DNA from: Pseudomonas sp. CCI4.2
GTDB taxonomy: Bacteria; Pseudomonadota; Gammaproteobacteria; Pseudomonadales; Pseudomonadaceae
Assembly: GCF_034350045.1 (NCBI RefSeq)
Contig: NZ_CP133781.1
Span: 875,001-939,000 of the forward strand
Direction: 5' to 3'
Length of the DNA stretch: 64,000 bases
The notes beneath the pieces were generated by a model. That model did no database searches. It saw only the letters and a list, made by a program, of their open reading frames with translations, and was not told the origin of the DNA. Position numbers and translations under genes: made by a program. Of the stretch, positions 53,543 to 63,330 are shown one piece after another (position 1 is the stretch's first letter; each line of letters starts with the position of its first letter).

Positions 53543-55648
53543 TCAATTGGAGAACGGAGTGGCATCGGGGGTTTTAGAGGACCGGGGGGTTGGCGCTGAT
53601 GGAGGCCTTGACGCGACCACGTCGAGCCCCGCGCTCGGTATTTGCCCTGTATAAATGAGCGTCCTATCCAGTTCATCCGTGCTTAGCAGCATGGCGTCGT
53701 CAGGCGACAACGGCACAGCCGGCGTCCCCGGAACAGGTGCGCCACCGCACAGAATCGGCACACTGGAGAAAATGCCCGCTGGGTTGAGCACCAGATGCTG
53801 ACCATTGATGGAGAGGGTCAGCGTGATGCCGCCATCGATAACGATATTTGCGCCAGAAAGGTGTACTTCTTCCGCCGCGTCTATGACCAGTGCGCCGCCG
53901 ACCCGGGTGTGGCTGGAGCCGGCCACTTGCAGATGATCCCCCGCTGACAACTGCACCTTGCGCGCGCCAGTGACTTTGAGGTGTTGCTCGGCCTTGATAA
54001 CGGTGGTGCTGTTGCCTTTGATCGTCTCCAGCCGCTGACCGCGCACTTCAAGGCGGCTATCGTTCTGAATCAATTGCTCCATGTCGCGCTGGGCACGCAG
54101 GTAGACCCGTTCAGCGCCATCGCGATCTTCAAAATAGACTTCATTGAAGCCCTGGCTGGCCTTGGAGCTGCGGCTGCGAAACACGCTTTTGGTTTTGTTC
54201 GCCGGTAATTCGTAGGGCACCGGATTCAGACTGTTCGGCAAACAGCCCATGATAATCGGCCGATCCGCGTCGCCTTCCAAATAAGAAATCAGCACTTCCA
54301 TGCCGACCCGAGGCAAGGTCACCGCGCCATGACTGTTGCCCGCCCAACTCGACGCCACCCGCACCCAGCAGCTGGTGGTTTCGTCATTCAGCTCGCGGCG
54401 GTCCCAGTGAAACTTGACCTTTACCCGGCCGAATTTATCGCAGTGAATTTCTTCGCCTTCCGGGCCGGTAACCTTGGCGGTTTGGGTGCTGTGAATCAGC
54501 GGTTTGGGGTGCCTCAAGGCGGGGCGAAACTGGATGGTTTCGGGGATGGCGGTGAAGGAATTCCGATAACCCTGAGCGATTTTCCCGGCGGCGACCGGGG
54601 CGTCAGCGCCCAATTCTTCCAATACCTGCGGCTGCCGCCCTTCGTGCTTGATTGAAACCAGCACCCACGGGTTATTCCATTTCAGCTGCGGGTGTTCTTC
54701 CAGCTGGATCACCGTCCCGCTGCGCAACACCGGGTGATCGCTGCTGCCGTCGGCCAGTTGAAAATCCGTGCGGTGCCGTTCCAGGTCTCGGTTGGATAAT
54801 CGTCTGCCGTGATCGTCTTCCAGAAAACGACCGGGATAGACGTAATGCTCAAACTTCGGTTCGACATGCAGGGCCTCACCCCTTTGGGCTTGGGCTGGGG
54901 TCGCCTGCGGACTTCTAACGCTTTCCAATAAATAACCAGCTTTCTGGAAATCGTAATCGCGATGCACCACGTGGCTGGTGCGTGCCGCCAGGCGCACGCC
55001 GAAGGACTGAATCGAACAGTCCTCGGGCACCATGCCGTTCAACGGTTTGAACGGCAGCGCCAACCGCGCCGCGTGGGGAAACATTATTTCGTCATCGGCG
55101 AAAATCAACCGATGGCCGTCAGCCGAATGCTCAAAACGGTAAAACCAACCGTCTTCTTCACACAGCCGATTGACGAAGTGCAGGTCGCTTTCGTCGTACT
55201 GAACGCAATAGTCACGGACCGGAGCGCGGGTCACGCCACTGTCGAATTGCACGTCCAGGCCGTCAAACAGGCCGTGTTCTTTGAGCACTTCAAGAATGAT
55301 CGCCGGCACGCTCATCTGCTGGAACGAGCGGCGGTGGCTGCTGTGTTCCAAGTACGCGAGAGATGGTTTGAGCACCGCGACGTAGTGGGTCAGCCGGGCA
55401 TTGGAATCGCTTTTGTGGATGGAGTGAATCTGCCCGTGAATGCCTTCACCGTCCGGGCCAATACCGAGAAAAGCCGCCTTGTGCAGCAGGTCCGACAGCT
55501 CAATACCAGACGACCGACTGACCAGTTCGACGGTGATGGCGTACGGCGTGCTGACGGCTTCGGTGCCATCAAATGCGAGGACTTGAAAATGGCGGGATTC
55601 AACACCTTTCACATTCAGCGTGAAGGCTGGGACGGCGGCCTGGGACAT
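53543..55648 (-). CDS. vgrG: Type VI secretion spike protein VgrG
   Basis: 701 residues. It has the gp27-like base ([20 protein letters not shown] near the N-terminus), the gp5-like OB fold ([20 protein letters not shown], then [20 protein letters not shown]), and a C-terminal beta-helix needle with regular repeats ([17 protein letters not shown] and on). A Pro/Ser-rich tail of about 60 residues after [14 protein letters not shown] has no enzyme domain, so this is not an evolved VgrG; the cargo is encoded by the next gene. No other type VI structural gene is in the window, making this an orphan vgrG that would use a main cluster elsewhere. Confidence 0.93.
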   Translation of the reverse strand: MSQAAVPAFTLNVKGVESRHFQVLAFDGTEAVSTPYAITVELVSRSSGIELSDLLHKAAFLGIGPDGEGIHGQIHSIHKSDSNARLTHYVAVLKPSLAYLEHSSHRRSFQQMSVPAIILEVLKEHGLFDGLDVQFDSGVTRAPVRDYCVQYDESDLHFVNRLCEEDGWFYRFEHSADGHRLIFADDEIMFPHAARLALPFKPLNGMVPEDCSIQSFGVRLAARTSHVVHRDYDFQKAGYLLESVRSPQATPAQAQRGEALHVEPKFEHYVYPGRFLEDDHGRRLSNRDLERHRTDFQLADGSSDHPVLRSGTVIQLEEHPQLKWNNPWVLVSIKHEGRQPQVLEELGADAPVAAGKIAQGYRNSFTAIPETIQFRPALRHPKPLIHSTQTAKVTGPEGEEIHCDKFGRVKVKFHWDRRELNDETTSCWVRVASSWAGNSHGAVTLPRVGMEVLISYLEGDADRPIIMGCLPNSLNPVPYELPANKTKSVFRSRSSKASQGFNEVYFEDRDGAERVYLRAQRDMEQLIQNDSRLEVRGQRLETIKGNSTTVIKAEQHLKVTGARKVQLSAGDHLQVAGSSHTRVGGALVIDAAEEVHLSGANIVIDGGITLTLSINGQHLVLNPAGIFSSVPILCGGAPVPGTPAVPLSPDDAMLLSTDELDRTLIYTGQIPSAGLDVVASRPPSAPTPRSSKTPDATPFSN

Positions 55649-55783
55649 GGAAACCTCTTCGCATCGGAAAGATAACCAAAGTGTGCGGAGAGAAAAACGT
55701 CACGAATATCGGGAACAGCCTAGAAGCTTGTAGGACACCTCCGAAAATCAGAGCGATCCTTCCGGCAGACATATTTCCGAGAT

Positions 55784-55809
55784 AAAAAAACCCGACCTCA
55801 CGGCCGGGC
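55784..55809 (-). terminator. Rho-independent terminator after phaF
   Basis: On the minus strand GCCCGGC and GTCGGGT pair with one G-U, followed by seven T residues (A-run at 55784-55790 on the + strand). It lies just past the phaF stop. Confidence 0.85.
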
Positions 55810-55827
55810 TTGGGCAGTCCGCAAAAA

Positions 55828-56625
55828 TCAGGACTGGCTGGCTGGCGTCGACGAGGGGGTCGTTGCTGGCGCAGCGGTTGCAGCTGGAGCGGTTGAAGCG
55901 CTTGGGGCGGGGGTTGTAGCCGGTTTTGCTGCAGGCTTAGGCGTTGCCGCTTTAGGCGCTGCTGGCTTTTTAGCCGCTGCTGGTTTTGCTGCTGCCGGCT
56001 TGGTCGTTACTGCTTTTGCAGCAGATTTAACGGCGGCCTTGGCGGCTGCCGGTTTAGCCGCGACGGGTTTGGCAGCAGCTTTAGTTGCTGGCTTGGCCGC
56101 TGCGGTTTTCGTCGGTGCTTTTGCCGCTGGCTTGGCTGCGGGTTTTGCCGCGGCCTTGACCAAGGGTTTTGCTACAGGTTTCGCAGCCGCCGCTTTCGAC
56201 GCTGGCGCCACCGATGCACCGGTCAGTTTTTCGATTTGCTTGGTGAGCAAATCGACCTTGCTGTGCAGCGCTTTGACTTCGTTGCGGCTCGGTACACCCA
56301 GGCGAGAAATGGCGCTATTGAGGCGCTTGTCGAACGCACCTTCAAGCTCGCTCCACTTGCCCATCGCCAGGTCTTTGACATCGCCGACACGGGATTTTGC
56401 CGTTTTAGCGGTTGCCTTGGCAGCGTCAACTTGTTTGTCGACGCCGTTCTTGGTTTGCTTTTCAGCCTTCTCGCCGTCCTTCACAAGCGTTTCGAAAAGC
56501 TTACTTCCGTCATTGCTGATCTTGGAGTAAGCGCCTAAACCAGCCAACCAGATTTGGCGGGAGTATTTCTCAACCTCGCCGATCCACGAGCTGCCTTCTT
56601 TTTCGATTTTCTTTTTACCAGCCAT
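55828..56625 (-). CDS. phaF: PHA granule phasin PhaF with histone-like tail
   Basis: 265 residues from ATG 56625, preceded by AGGAGAG. The N-terminal half (about 1-140) is a phasin domain with SSWIGEVEKYSRQIWLAGLG and a long helix ending in a leucine-rich coiled coil. The C-terminal half is built of Ala, Lys and Pro repeats (AAKPAAKPAAKAPTK and similar), like histone H1, which binds DNA and helps split granules between daughter cells. It lies ten bases after phaI. Its usual neighbour phaD is 5.5 kb away because of the inserted vgrG cassette. Confidence 0.95.
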   Translation of the reverse strand: MAGKKKIEKEGSSWIGEVEKYSRQIWLAGLGAYSKISNDGSKLFETLVKDGEKAEKQTKNGVDKQVDAAKATAKTAKSRVGDVKDLAMGKWSELEGAFDKRLNSAISRLGVPSRNEVKALHSKVDLLTKQIEKLTGASVAPASKAAAAKPVAKPLVKAAAKPAAKPAAKAPTKTAAAKPATKAAAKPVAAKPAAAKAAVKSAAKAVTTKPAAAKPAAAKKPAAPKAATPKPAAKPATTPAPSASTAPAATAAPATTPSSTPASQS

Positions 56626-56635
56626 CCCGCTCTCC

Positions 56636-57073
56636 TTATTGTTTACGCGCAATACGTTCAAGCAATGCCGTCAGCCCATCGAGCTTAGCAGACAGTGTCT
56701 CAACATCATGTTTAGACGCAATTCCGAAGCGATTCAAGGCACGAGAGACACGACGGTCAAAAGCATGCTCGACTTTTTCGAATTGCACTTCGAATTTGCC
56801 CTTCATGCCTTTGACTTCACGTTTGACGTCGTCGATATCACTGTTGATCTCGCTGTTGGCAGCTTCGATTTTTTTACCGATAACTTTTTTGCCTTCGCGC
56901 TCGGCGACTTCACCGGTCTTAATTAGCTCTTTGACGTAATCGGCGCCTTCAGAGCCGGCCTTGGCGTAGGCACCCAGGCCTGCCAGCCAGATCTTGCGGG
57001 CATAGAGTTTTACTTCGGAAAGGGCGGTTGCCTGTTCGGCTTCAACTTTCTTTTTCAAGGTTACTTTGGCCAT
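56636..57073 (-). CDS. phaI: PHA granule phasin PhaI
   Basis: 145 residues from ATG 57073. Same phasin domain as PhaF: KLYARKIWLAGLGAYAKAGS near residues 22-40, then amphipathic helices and a C-terminal coiled coil (HDVETLSAKLDGLTALLERI). It lacks the histone-like tail. It coats medium-chain PHA granules. It is first in the phaI-phaF operon, whose promoter should lie in the 57074-57190 stretch. Confidence 0.95.
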   Translation of the reverse strand: MAKVTLKKKVEAEQATALSEVKLYARKIWLAGLGAYAKAGSEGADYVKELIKTGEVAEREGKKVIGKKIEAANSEINSDIDDVKREVKGMKGKFEVQFEKVEHAFDRRVSRALNRFGIASKHDVETLSAKLDGLTALLERIARKQ

Positions 57074-57467
57074 GGTGCACCTCACGCTCAAGGGTTGGAG
57101 GAACTGCCCAGACGGTTAGTGGGCATGGAAGCCAAAGTAATCAGAAAAATTAGAATGCTCACCCTAGGTTGTTCACTCTTTGTAGATACGCAATCTCTGT
57201 AGGAGGGTCCGCCACGTCTTCGACGCTGCGCTGTCTCGCAGCAAACTGGGTGGCACTTTGTGTGGTTTGAGGTTGCAGGGTGTCAGGACTGAAGCCTTCC
57301 CGAATAAATTCGGTCCCACAGATTCTGGGGCTGCACAGATTTCTGAAGCAGGTGCCGAAGGCTGCGATCAGGTCCGAAGGAACCTCGCCAACAAGTTGGC
57401 TCCTACGGCTACTTCGGGCAACCCGGGCGCTATCGGCAGCCAACACAAGACCTGTGGGGAAGTCCTG
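57074..57467. other. 394-base gap: phaI promoter region and several REP fragments
   Basis: The first part, next to phaI, must hold its promoter, but no box is clear enough to call. From about 57197 there are REP pieces: GTAGGAGGGTCCGCCACGTC, CGAATAAATTCGGTCCCACAG (57303-57320 region) and CGCCAACAAGTTGGCTCCTA (57386-57405). They face different ways and seem to come from more than one REP family. No credible gene is seen. Confidence 0.6.
57386..57406. repeat. Single REP arm upstream of phaI
   Basis: CGCCAACAAGTTGGCTCCTAC matches the right arm of the REPINs at 34.3 and 49.6 kb. No matching left arm of the same family is within 100 bases, so it is an orphan REP. Confidence 0.75.
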
Positions 57468-57743
57468 TCACACCAACGCTTTATCCAGCGCTTTTTCGAT
57501 TTCACTCTTGATGGTGCTGCTGAACGCTGACATCAGGAAGCCGACTTCAACCTCAACGGTGATCACTTCATCAAACACACTCACGGTGCCGCTCACGCCT
57601 GAACCCGCCAGTTTGACGGTGTCGCCTGACCACTTTGGCTCGACCGAATATTTCTCGGCCAGTTTCTGCACCAGTATTTCGGCTTTCTCTTTTGCTGCTT
57701 CACGACCTAGGTCGTGGGCACGTTCAACGCTAATTCGGGCCAT
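57468..57743 (-). CDS. Polyhydroxyalkanoic acid system family protein
   Basis: 91 residues. The sequence MARISVERAHDLGREAAKEK and the later GSGVSGTVSVFDEVITVEVE match the small family annotated as PHA system / PHA granule region protein (PF09650). Its biochemical role is not known to me. Its location between phaI and ubiE is the standard Pseudomonas position, divergent from ubiE. Confidence 0.85.
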   Translation of the reverse strand: MARISVERAHDLGREAAKEKAEILVQKLAEKYSVEPKWSGDTVKLAGSGVSGTVSVFDEVITVEVEVGFLMSAFSSTIKSEIEKALDKALV

Positions 57744-57899
57744 CGAAGAACTCCTGTATCCATAGGTTCAGCCAGCACTCAATTAACGTCGGATGCGTCA
57801 ATCGGTCCCGGCGCGTCACTATACTTACATTAAGCCTTGCCAAGACAAAGCCAGCCTCCGGGATTAGAATGACCGGCATTCTCTTCCGGTGACAGCGAC

Positions 57900-58670
57900 A
57901 TGAATGATCAGCGCAAAGGCAGCGATGCCGAACCCACCACTCACTTCGGTTTCAAAAACGTGCCGGAAAGCCAGAAAGCCGAGAAGGTTGCTGAGGTTTT
58001 CCACTCTGTAGCGGCCAAATATGACTTGATGAATGACTTACTGTCTGGTGGCATGCACCGGCTGTGGAAGCGTTTTGCCATCGAGTTGTCCGGCGTACGG
58101 ACCGGCAACCGAGTGCTGGATATCGCCGGGGGCACCGGTGATTTGACGAAAAAATTCTCGCATTTGGTCGGACCGACCGGCGAAGTCGTGTTGGCCGATA
58201 TCAACGCGTCGATGCTCAAGGTGGGTCGCGACCGGCTGCTTGACCTAGGCGTGGCGGGCAACGTCAAGTTCGTCCAGGCGGACGCGGAAAAACTGCCGTT
58301 CCCAGACAACCATTTCGACTGCGTGACCATCGCTTTCGGCCTGCGCAACGTGACCCATAAAGAAGATGCCCTACGCTCGATGCTGCGGGTACTCAAGCCC
58401 GGCGGTCGCCTGTTGGTCCTGGAGTTTTCCAAACCGACCAACAAGCTGATGTCCAAAGCCTATGACGCGTACTCGTTCGCCTTCATGCCGCTGATGGGCA
58501 AGTTGATCACCAACGACTCTGAAAGCTACCGCTACCTGGCAGAGTCGATCCGCATGCACCCGAATCAGGAAACCCTGAAATCGATGATGGTAGAAGCCGG
58601 CTTCGACCGCGTGACTTACCACAACATGACCGCAGGCATCGTCGCCCTGCATCGCGGCATCAAACCCTGA
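57900..58670 (+). CDS. ubiE: Ubiquinone/menaquinone C-methyltransferase
   Basis: 256 residues. The family signature [19 protein letters not shown] is near residues 40-58. SAM motif I is [15 protein letters not shown], and the second UbiE signature is [20 protein letters not shown]. It methylates the quinone ring in ubiquinone synthesis. It is first of ubiE-ubiJ-ubiB, with the stop sharing a base with the next start (TGATG). Confidence 0.98.
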   Translation: MNDQRKGSDAEPTTHFGFKNVPESQKAEKVAEVFHSVAAKYDLMNDLLSGGMHRLWKRFAIELSGVRTGNRVLDIAGGTGDLTKKFSHLVGPTGEVVLADINASMLKVGRDRLLDLGVAGNVKFVQADAEKLPFPDNHFDCVTIAFGLRNVTHKEDALRSMLRVLKPGGRLLVLEFSKPTNKLMSKAYDAYSFAFMPLMGKLITNDSESYRYLAESIRMHPNQETLKSMMVEAGFDRVTYHNMTAGIVALHRGIKP

Positions 58671-59293
58671 TGATACTCAGGGGCTTGCTCGCTAGCGTCG
58701 AACACGGCATCAACCGTGTGCTGCGAATGGACAGCACCGCCTTGCCACGTCTGGAACGCCTGACAGGCAAAGTGGTTGCTGTTGATTGCCGTAGCCCGGC
58801 GCTGCAGCTATTCATCTTGCCCAGCAACGAAGGCTTGCTGCTGGCCGCTCACTGGGAAGCAGAGCCCGATTGTACCCTTCGGGCACCGGCATCGACGCTG
58901 CTGCGCCTAGCGATGAGCCAAGACAAAACTGCCGTATTGCATGGCCCCGACGTTGAGTTGGAAGGTGATAGCGCGGTTTTGCTGGAGCTGGCCGGGGTGC
59001 TGCAAGACCTTGAACTGGATTGGGAGTATGAACTCTCGCGCTGGCTCGGTCCTATTGCCAGTCCGCTCCTCAGCGGTCATCTGCGCAGTAGCGCCCGCTG
59101 GACCCGCGACGGCGTGGCCAACCTGACGCACAACCTTGCCGACTACCTCAGTGAGGAGTCGCGCACACTGGTCGGTCACCGCGAAGCGCAAGCGCGCTTT
59201 GCTGAATTGGACCAGACCAAGCAAGACCTTGAACGTCTCGAGGCGCGTGTTGAGCGCCTTGCCCTCCTCCTCAAACCCAGCGATAACGCATGA
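58670..59293 (+). CDS. ubiJ: Ubiquinone biosynthesis accessory factor UbiJ (SCP2 domain)
   Basis: 207 residues. A lipid-binding SCP2 domain spans about 15-115 ([20 protein letters not shown]), followed by a C-terminal helical/coiled-coil part ([19 protein letters not shown]). In E. coli UbiJ works with UbiK to hold hydrophobic intermediates in the soluble Ubi complex. It sits between ubiE and ubiB and overlaps ubiB by ATGA. Confidence 0.94.
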   Translation: MILRGLLASVEHGINRVLRMDSTALPRLERLTGKVVAVDCRSPALQLFILPSNEGLLLAAHWEAEPDCTLRAPASTLLRLAMSQDKTAVLHGPDVELEGDSAVLLELAGVLQDLELDWEYELSRWLGPIASPLLSGHLRSSARWTRDGVANLTHNLADYLSEESRTLVGHREAQARFAELDQTKQDLERLEARVERLALLLKPSDNA

Positions 59294-60921
59294 AGCTGCT
59301 TGCCGTCCGCCGTTTGTTTCGCATCCAACGCGTGGTTATTCGCTACCGTCTTGATGACTTGCTATTCGCCCTGCCGTTGCCGTGGTGGATGCTCGCCTTG
59401 CGCTATGTCATGCCGTGGCGCTGGTTCCCGCGCAAAACCCTGGACCTGAGCCGAGGCGCACGCCTGCGTTTAGCCCTGCAAGACCTCGGGCCGATCTTCA
59501 TCAAGTTCGGTCAACTGCTCTCGACTCGACGCGACCTGCTCCCTGAGGATATTGCCGACGAGCTGATGCATTTGCAGGATCGCGTGCCGCCGTTCGATTC
59601 GCAGTTGGCCATCAATCTGATCGAACAACAGTTGGGCGCAAAAATCAGTGCCGTGTTCAGCCGCTTCGACGTTGCCCCTTTGGCCTCGGCCTCGGTGGCG
59701 CAAGTACACGCTGCGCGGCTTAAAACCGGCGAAGAAGTGGTGGTCAAGGTCGTGCGCCCCGGCCTCAAACCGATCATCGGCCAAGACTTGGCGTGGCTGT
59801 TCATTTTGGCGCGGATTGCTGAGCGACTGTCGGCCGACGCCCGCTTGCTACACCCGGTAGATGTTGTCAGCGATTACGAAAAAACCATTTACGACGAACT
59901 CGACCTGTTGCGCGAAGCGGCCAACTCCAGCCAGCTTAAACGCAACTTCGAAGGCTCGCCGTTGCTGTACGTGCCCCAAGTGTATTGGGACTGGTGCCGC
60001 CCGAAAGTGCTGGTGATGGAGCGTATCTACGGGATTCAAGTCACTGATCTGGCGACCTTGGCCGATCAACGTACCGACATGAAGTTACTGGCCGAACGAG
60101 GGGTGGAAATTTTCTTCACTCAAGTGTTTCGCGACAGCTTCTTTCACGCCGACATGCACCCTGGCAACATTTTCGTGAGTACCGTCAATCCGTGGAGCCC
60201 GCAGTACATCGCCATCGATTGCGGCATCGTCGGCAGCCTGACCCCGGAAGACCAGGATTATCTGGCGCGTAACTTGTTTGCGTTCTTCAAGCGCGACTAT
60301 CGACGCGTGGCGCAGTTGCACATCGATTCGGGCTGGGTACCTGCGGAGACTAAACTCAATGAGTTCGAAGCCGCGATTCGTACCGTGTGCGAGCCGATTT
60401 TCGAGAAACCGTTAAAGGACATTTCGTTTGGTCAGGTGCTGATGCGCCTGTTCCAGACCGCGCGTCGTTTCAATATGGAAGTCCAGCCGCAACTGGTGTT
60501 GTTGCAGAAAACCCTGCTCAACATTGAAGGCCTTGGCCGTCAGCTGTACCCGGAACTGGACTTGTGGAGTACCGCACAGCCATTTCTGGAACGTTGGATG
60601 CGCGAGCGCGTCAGCCCGAAAACTTTACTGCATAACCTGCAATCGCAGGTCGAGCAGATACCGCACTTGGCCGGCATGACCCGGGACCTGCTGGAGCGCA
60701 TGTCTCAGCCCCACGCTTCGGATCCGCCTGCGCCATGGCGTGAGCGGCCGCCACGGGGCGGCGATGGCTGGGCGCTAAGGCTGATCGGTGCGGTATTGCT
60801 GGCGGGTGGCGCGGTAATGGCATCGACCTTGGCGGCCGGCGGCAGCGCATTGGTCGCATTGGCGGCGTGGCCTGCCTGGATCATGCTGGCCGCTGGCTTG
60901 TATCTGGTCGTGCGTCGATAG
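59290..60921 (+). CDS. ubiB: Ubiquinone biosynthesis protein UbiB (ABC1/ADCK atypical kinase)
   Basis: 543 residues. The ABC1-family motif with KxGQ is in [18 protein letters not shown]. The atypical Ala-rich nucleotide loop is [15 protein letters not shown], followed by Lys in [17 protein letters not shown] and IDCGIVG (catalytic-type Asp residues). Two membrane segments close the protein (about 495-540). It has ATPase activity needed for quinone synthesis, perhaps by extracting lipid intermediates from the membrane. Confidence 0.97.
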   Translation: MKLLAVRRLFRIQRVVIRYRLDDLLFALPLPWWMLALRYVMPWRWFPRKTLDLSRGARLRLALQDLGPIFIKFGQLLSTRRDLLPEDIADELMHLQDRVPPFDSQLAINLIEQQLGAKISAVFSRFDVAPLASASVAQVHAARLKTGEEVVVKVVRPGLKPIIGQDLAWLFILARIAERLSADARLLHPVDVVSDYEKTIYDELDLLREAANSSQLKRNFEGSPLLYVPQVYWDWCRPKVLVMERIYGIQVTDLATLADQRTDMKLLAERGVEIFFTQVFRDSFFHADMHPGNIFVSTVNPWSPQYIAIDCGIVGSLTPEDQDYLARNLFAFFKRDYRRVAQLHIDSGWVPAETKLNEFEAAIRTVCEPIFEKPLKDISFGQVLMRLFQTARRFNMEVQPQLVLLQKTLLNIEGLGRQLYPELDLWSTAQPFLERWMRERVSPKTLLHNLQSQVEQIPHLAGMTRDLLERMSQPHASDPPAPWRERPPRGGDGWALRLIGAVLLAGGAVMASTLAAGGSALVALAAWPAWIMLAAGLYLVVRR

Positions 60922-60981
60922 CTCGCAACTGGCACACTATTTAACCCGCCGGGCCTGTAGGCCTGGCCGCCGGAGTCGACA

Positions 60982-61383
60982 ATGAAAGACTGGCAAGACG
61001 AAATCAACTGGAACAGTGACGGCCTGGTGCCTGCCATTGCTCAGGATTACAAAACCGGCCGCGTACTGATGATGGCCTGGATGAACCGCGAAGCCCTGAG
61101 TTTGACCACCGCCGAGAACCGAGCCATTTACTGGTCGCGTTCCCGTGGAAAACTTTGGCGCAAAGGTGAAGAATCGGGGCATGTACAGAAGCTTCACGAA
61201 CTGCGCCTCGATTGCGACGCCGACGTGATTATCCTAATGGTTGAACAGGTCGGTGGAATCGCGTGTCACACGGGACGTGAGAGCTGTTTTTATCGGGTCT
61301 ATGACGACGCTGGCTGGAAGGTTGTCGACCCGGTGTTGAAAGACCCGCACGCTATCTATCAGGCAGGACACACACATGAATGA
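60982..61383 (+). CDS. hisI: Phosphoribosyl-AMP cyclohydrolase
   Basis: 133 residues, the monofunctional form. Metal-binding Asp residues are in [10 protein letters not shown] and the zinc cysteines in DCDAD and [10 protein letters not shown]. It opens the purine ring of PR-AMP in histidine synthesis. Its last eight bases overlap hisE, so the two steps are encoded side by side. Confidence 0.97.
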   Translation: MKDWQDEINWNSDGLVPAIAQDYKTGRVLMMAWMNREALSLTTAENRAIYWSRSRGKLWRKGEESGHVQKLHELRLDCDADVIILMVEQVGGIACHTGRESCFYRVYDDAGWKVVDPVLKDPHAIYQAGHTHE

Positions 61384-61708
61384 CACCCTGGCCCGCCTGG
61401 CCGAAGTGCTTGAGTCACGCAAAGGCGCCGCTGCCGACAGTTCGTACGTCGCCAGCCTGTACCACAAGGGCTTGAACAAGATTTTGGAAAAGGTCGGTGA
61501 AGAATCGGTCGAAACCATCATCGCCGCCAAGGATGCCGCCGTGAGCGGGGATTGCAGCGATGTCATCTACGAAACCGCAGACCTGTGGTTTCACAGCATG
61601 GTCATGCTCGCAGCCTTAGGCCAACACCCCCAAGCGGTTTTGGATGAGCTGGATCGCCGTTTTGGATTGTCCGGGCACGTGGAAAAAGCCGCACGCCCGG
61701 CCGATTAA
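61376..61708 (+). CDS. hisE: Phosphoribosyl-ATP pyrophosphatase
   Basis: 110 residues, MazG-like all-helical fold. The metal-binding residues are in [16 protein letters not shown] and [14 protein letters not shown]. It removes pyrophosphate from PR-ATP, the step before HisI. It overlaps hisI and is followed 29 bases later by tatA. Confidence 0.97.
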   Translation: MNDTLARLAEVLESRKGAAADSSYVASLYHKGLNKILEKVGEESVETIIAAKDAAVSGDCSDVIYETADLWFHSMVMLAALGQHPQAVLDELDRRFGLSGHVEKAARPAD

Positions 61709-61737
61709 ACAAGCATCACTATTAAGAGGAATGTTTC

Positions 61738-62016
61738 ATGGGCATTTTTGACTGGAAACACTGGATCATCATTTTGGTCGTTGTCGTGCTGGTATTCGGC
61801 ACCAAAAAGCTCAAAAACCTAGGCTCGGATGTCGGCGAAACGATCAAAGGCTTTCGCAAAGCCATGAATGAAGAAGAAGTAAAGCCTGCAGAACCGCAGC
61901 CGCCGGTGCAACCCATGCAGCCGCCGCAAGCCGCACCTCAGGCGTCCACATTGCATGAACCGCAAACCATCGACGTGCAAGCGCATAAAGTCGAAGAGCC
62001 CATCCGTAAAGACTAG
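61738..62016 (+). CDS. tatA: Sec-independent protein translocase TatA
   Basis: 92 residues. A short N-terminal membrane helix ([18 protein letters not shown]) with the FGTKKL hinge and an amphipathic helix ([16 protein letters not shown]) are typical of TatA. The tail is Pro/Gln-rich. AGAGGA precedes the ATG. It forms the size-adapting pore of the twin-arginine system. Confidence 0.96.
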   Translation: MGIFDWKHWIIILVVVVLVFGTKKLKNLGSDVGETIKGFRKAMNEEEVKPAEPQPPVQPMQPPQAAPQASTLHEPQTIDVQAHKVEEPIRKD

Positions 62017-62026
62017 GTCGTGTTGA

Positions 62027-62533
62027 ATGTTTGGTATCAGCTTCTCTGAACTGCTGCTCGTCGGCCTCGTCGCCTTGTTGGTTCTCGGGCCTGAGCGCCT
62101 GCCGGGTGCGGCGCGCACGGCTGGCCTGTGGATTGGGCGGCTGAAACGCAGCTTCAACGCGATCAAACAGGAAGTGGAGCGCGAAATCGGCGCCGACGAA
62201 ATTCGTCGTCAGCTTCACAACGAGCACATCATGTCGCTGGAAGAGGACGCGAAGAAGATTTTCGCCCCGCTACAGCCTCCGCAGCAAATGCAGGCCGAAC
62301 CCGTCGCGACGATCAACCCATCGGCTGAAGCCCACAGCATTGCCCCGCCGACGGCTTCGGTAGCGGACGCGCCTTTAACTGCCGCGCCGCTGGCGTCGCC
62401 CGAGGCTGCCGTTGTGGTCCCTTCCGATGACACGTCAATGCCGACAGCAACGGCAACGCCCGCTGCACATGTGAGCCCGGTTCCGAGCGAGCCTTCCGCC
62501 AACGATTCAACTTTGCCACCGCGAGCCCCATGA
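62027..62533 (+). CDS. tatB: Sec-independent protein translocase TatB
   Basis: 168 residues. The TatB N-terminus [20 protein letters not shown] carries the conserved Glu at position 8, followed by [20 protein letters not shown] long Ala/Pro-rich tail makes it clearly longer than TatA. It binds TatC and receives the twin-arginine signal. It overlaps tatC by ATGA. Confidence 0.96.
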   Translation: MFGISFSELLLVGLVALLVLGPERLPGAARTAGLWIGRLKRSFNAIKQEVEREIGADEIRRQLHNEHIMSLEEDAKKIFAPLQPPQQMQAEPVATINPSAEAHSIAPPTASVADAPLTAAPLASPEAAVVVPSDDTSMPTATATPAAHVSPVPSEPSANDSTLPPRAP

Positions 62534-63330
62534 GCGCAGAAATCCCGGAAAACGATCAGCAGATGCCGCTGATCTCTCACCTCACTGAATTGCGTACGCG
62601 ATTGCTGCGTTGCGTGTTTGCGATTTTCTTGATCTTCGCCGGGTTGTTCACCTTCACCCAGAAGATCTACACGCTGGTTTCTGCACCGCTTCGGGTTTAC
62701 TTGCCCGAAGGCGCGACGATGATTGCCACCGACGTGGCGTCGCCGTTCCTGACGCCGTTCAAACTGACCATGATGTGCTCACTGTTCCTGGCGATGCCGG
62801 TGATCCTGCACCAGATCTGGGGGTTCATCGCTCCCGGCCTGTACAAGCATGAAAAACGCGTCGCCGTGCCGTTGCTGGTGTCGAGCATCATCCTGTTCTA
62901 CTCAGGCATGGCCTTCGCTTACTTCCTGGTCTTCCCGCTGATTTTCCACTTCTTCGCCAGCGTAACGCCCGAAGGCGTCTCGATGATGACGGACATCGCC
63001 AGCTACCTGGACTTTGTCACGACGCTATTCTTGGCGTTCGGCGTTGCGTTCGAGATTCCGGTGGCGGTGGTGTTGCTGGTATGGATCGGCATTGTCGACG
63101 TCAAATACCTGAGGAAAATGCGTCCGTACGTGATCATTGGCTGCTTCGTCGTCGGGATGATTTTGACCCCACCGGACATTTTCTCGCAGACCTTGCTCGC
63201 AGTGCCAATGTGGGTGCTGTTCGAAATAGGGGTGCTGTGCAGCGGAATGATCGTCAAACGTGGCGATCACCCGGACGACCAGCCCGATGAAGAAGACAAG
63301 CAAGACCAGCCACCAGCGACCCAGCCGTGA
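62530..63330 (+). CDS. tatC: Sec-independent protein translocase TatC
   Basis: 266 residues with six membrane segments. Conserved cytoplasmic N-terminus [15 protein letters not shown] and the Glu-containing loop [11 protein letters not shown] are the twin-arginine recognition sites. The C-terminus is acidic and polar ([13 protein letters not shown]), a little longer than in E. coli. The stop overlaps the rsmE GTG (GTGA). Confidence 0.97.
   Translation: MSAEIPENDQQMPLISHLTELRTRLLRCVFAIFLIFAGLFTFTQKIYTLVSAPLRVYLPEGATMIATDVASPFLTPFKLTMMCSLFLAMPVILHQIWGFIAPGLYKHEKRVAVPLLVSSIILFYSGMAFAYFLVFPLIFHFFASVTPEGVSMMTDIASYLDFVTTLFLAFGVAFEIPVAVVLLVWIGIVDVKYLRKMRPYVIIGCFVVGMILTPPDIFSQTLLAVPMWVLFEIGVLCSGMIVKRGDHPDDQPDEEDKQDQPPATQP

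Noticed and set aside
53543..53760. Possible toxin domain on the VgrG C-terminus
   Set aside because: The tail is only a Pro/Ser-rich stretch with no catalytic motif, so it was not called an evolved VgrG.
57190..57410. Possible CRISPR-like spaced repeats upstream of phaI
   Set aside because: The repeated pieces are of different families, differ in orientation and spacing, and match REP elements elsewhere; there are no equal-length spacers and no cas genes.
57258..57530. 90-codon plus-strand frame upstream of the PHA-system gene
   Set aside because: Runs across REP fragments and into the antisense of a real small gene; not coding-like.
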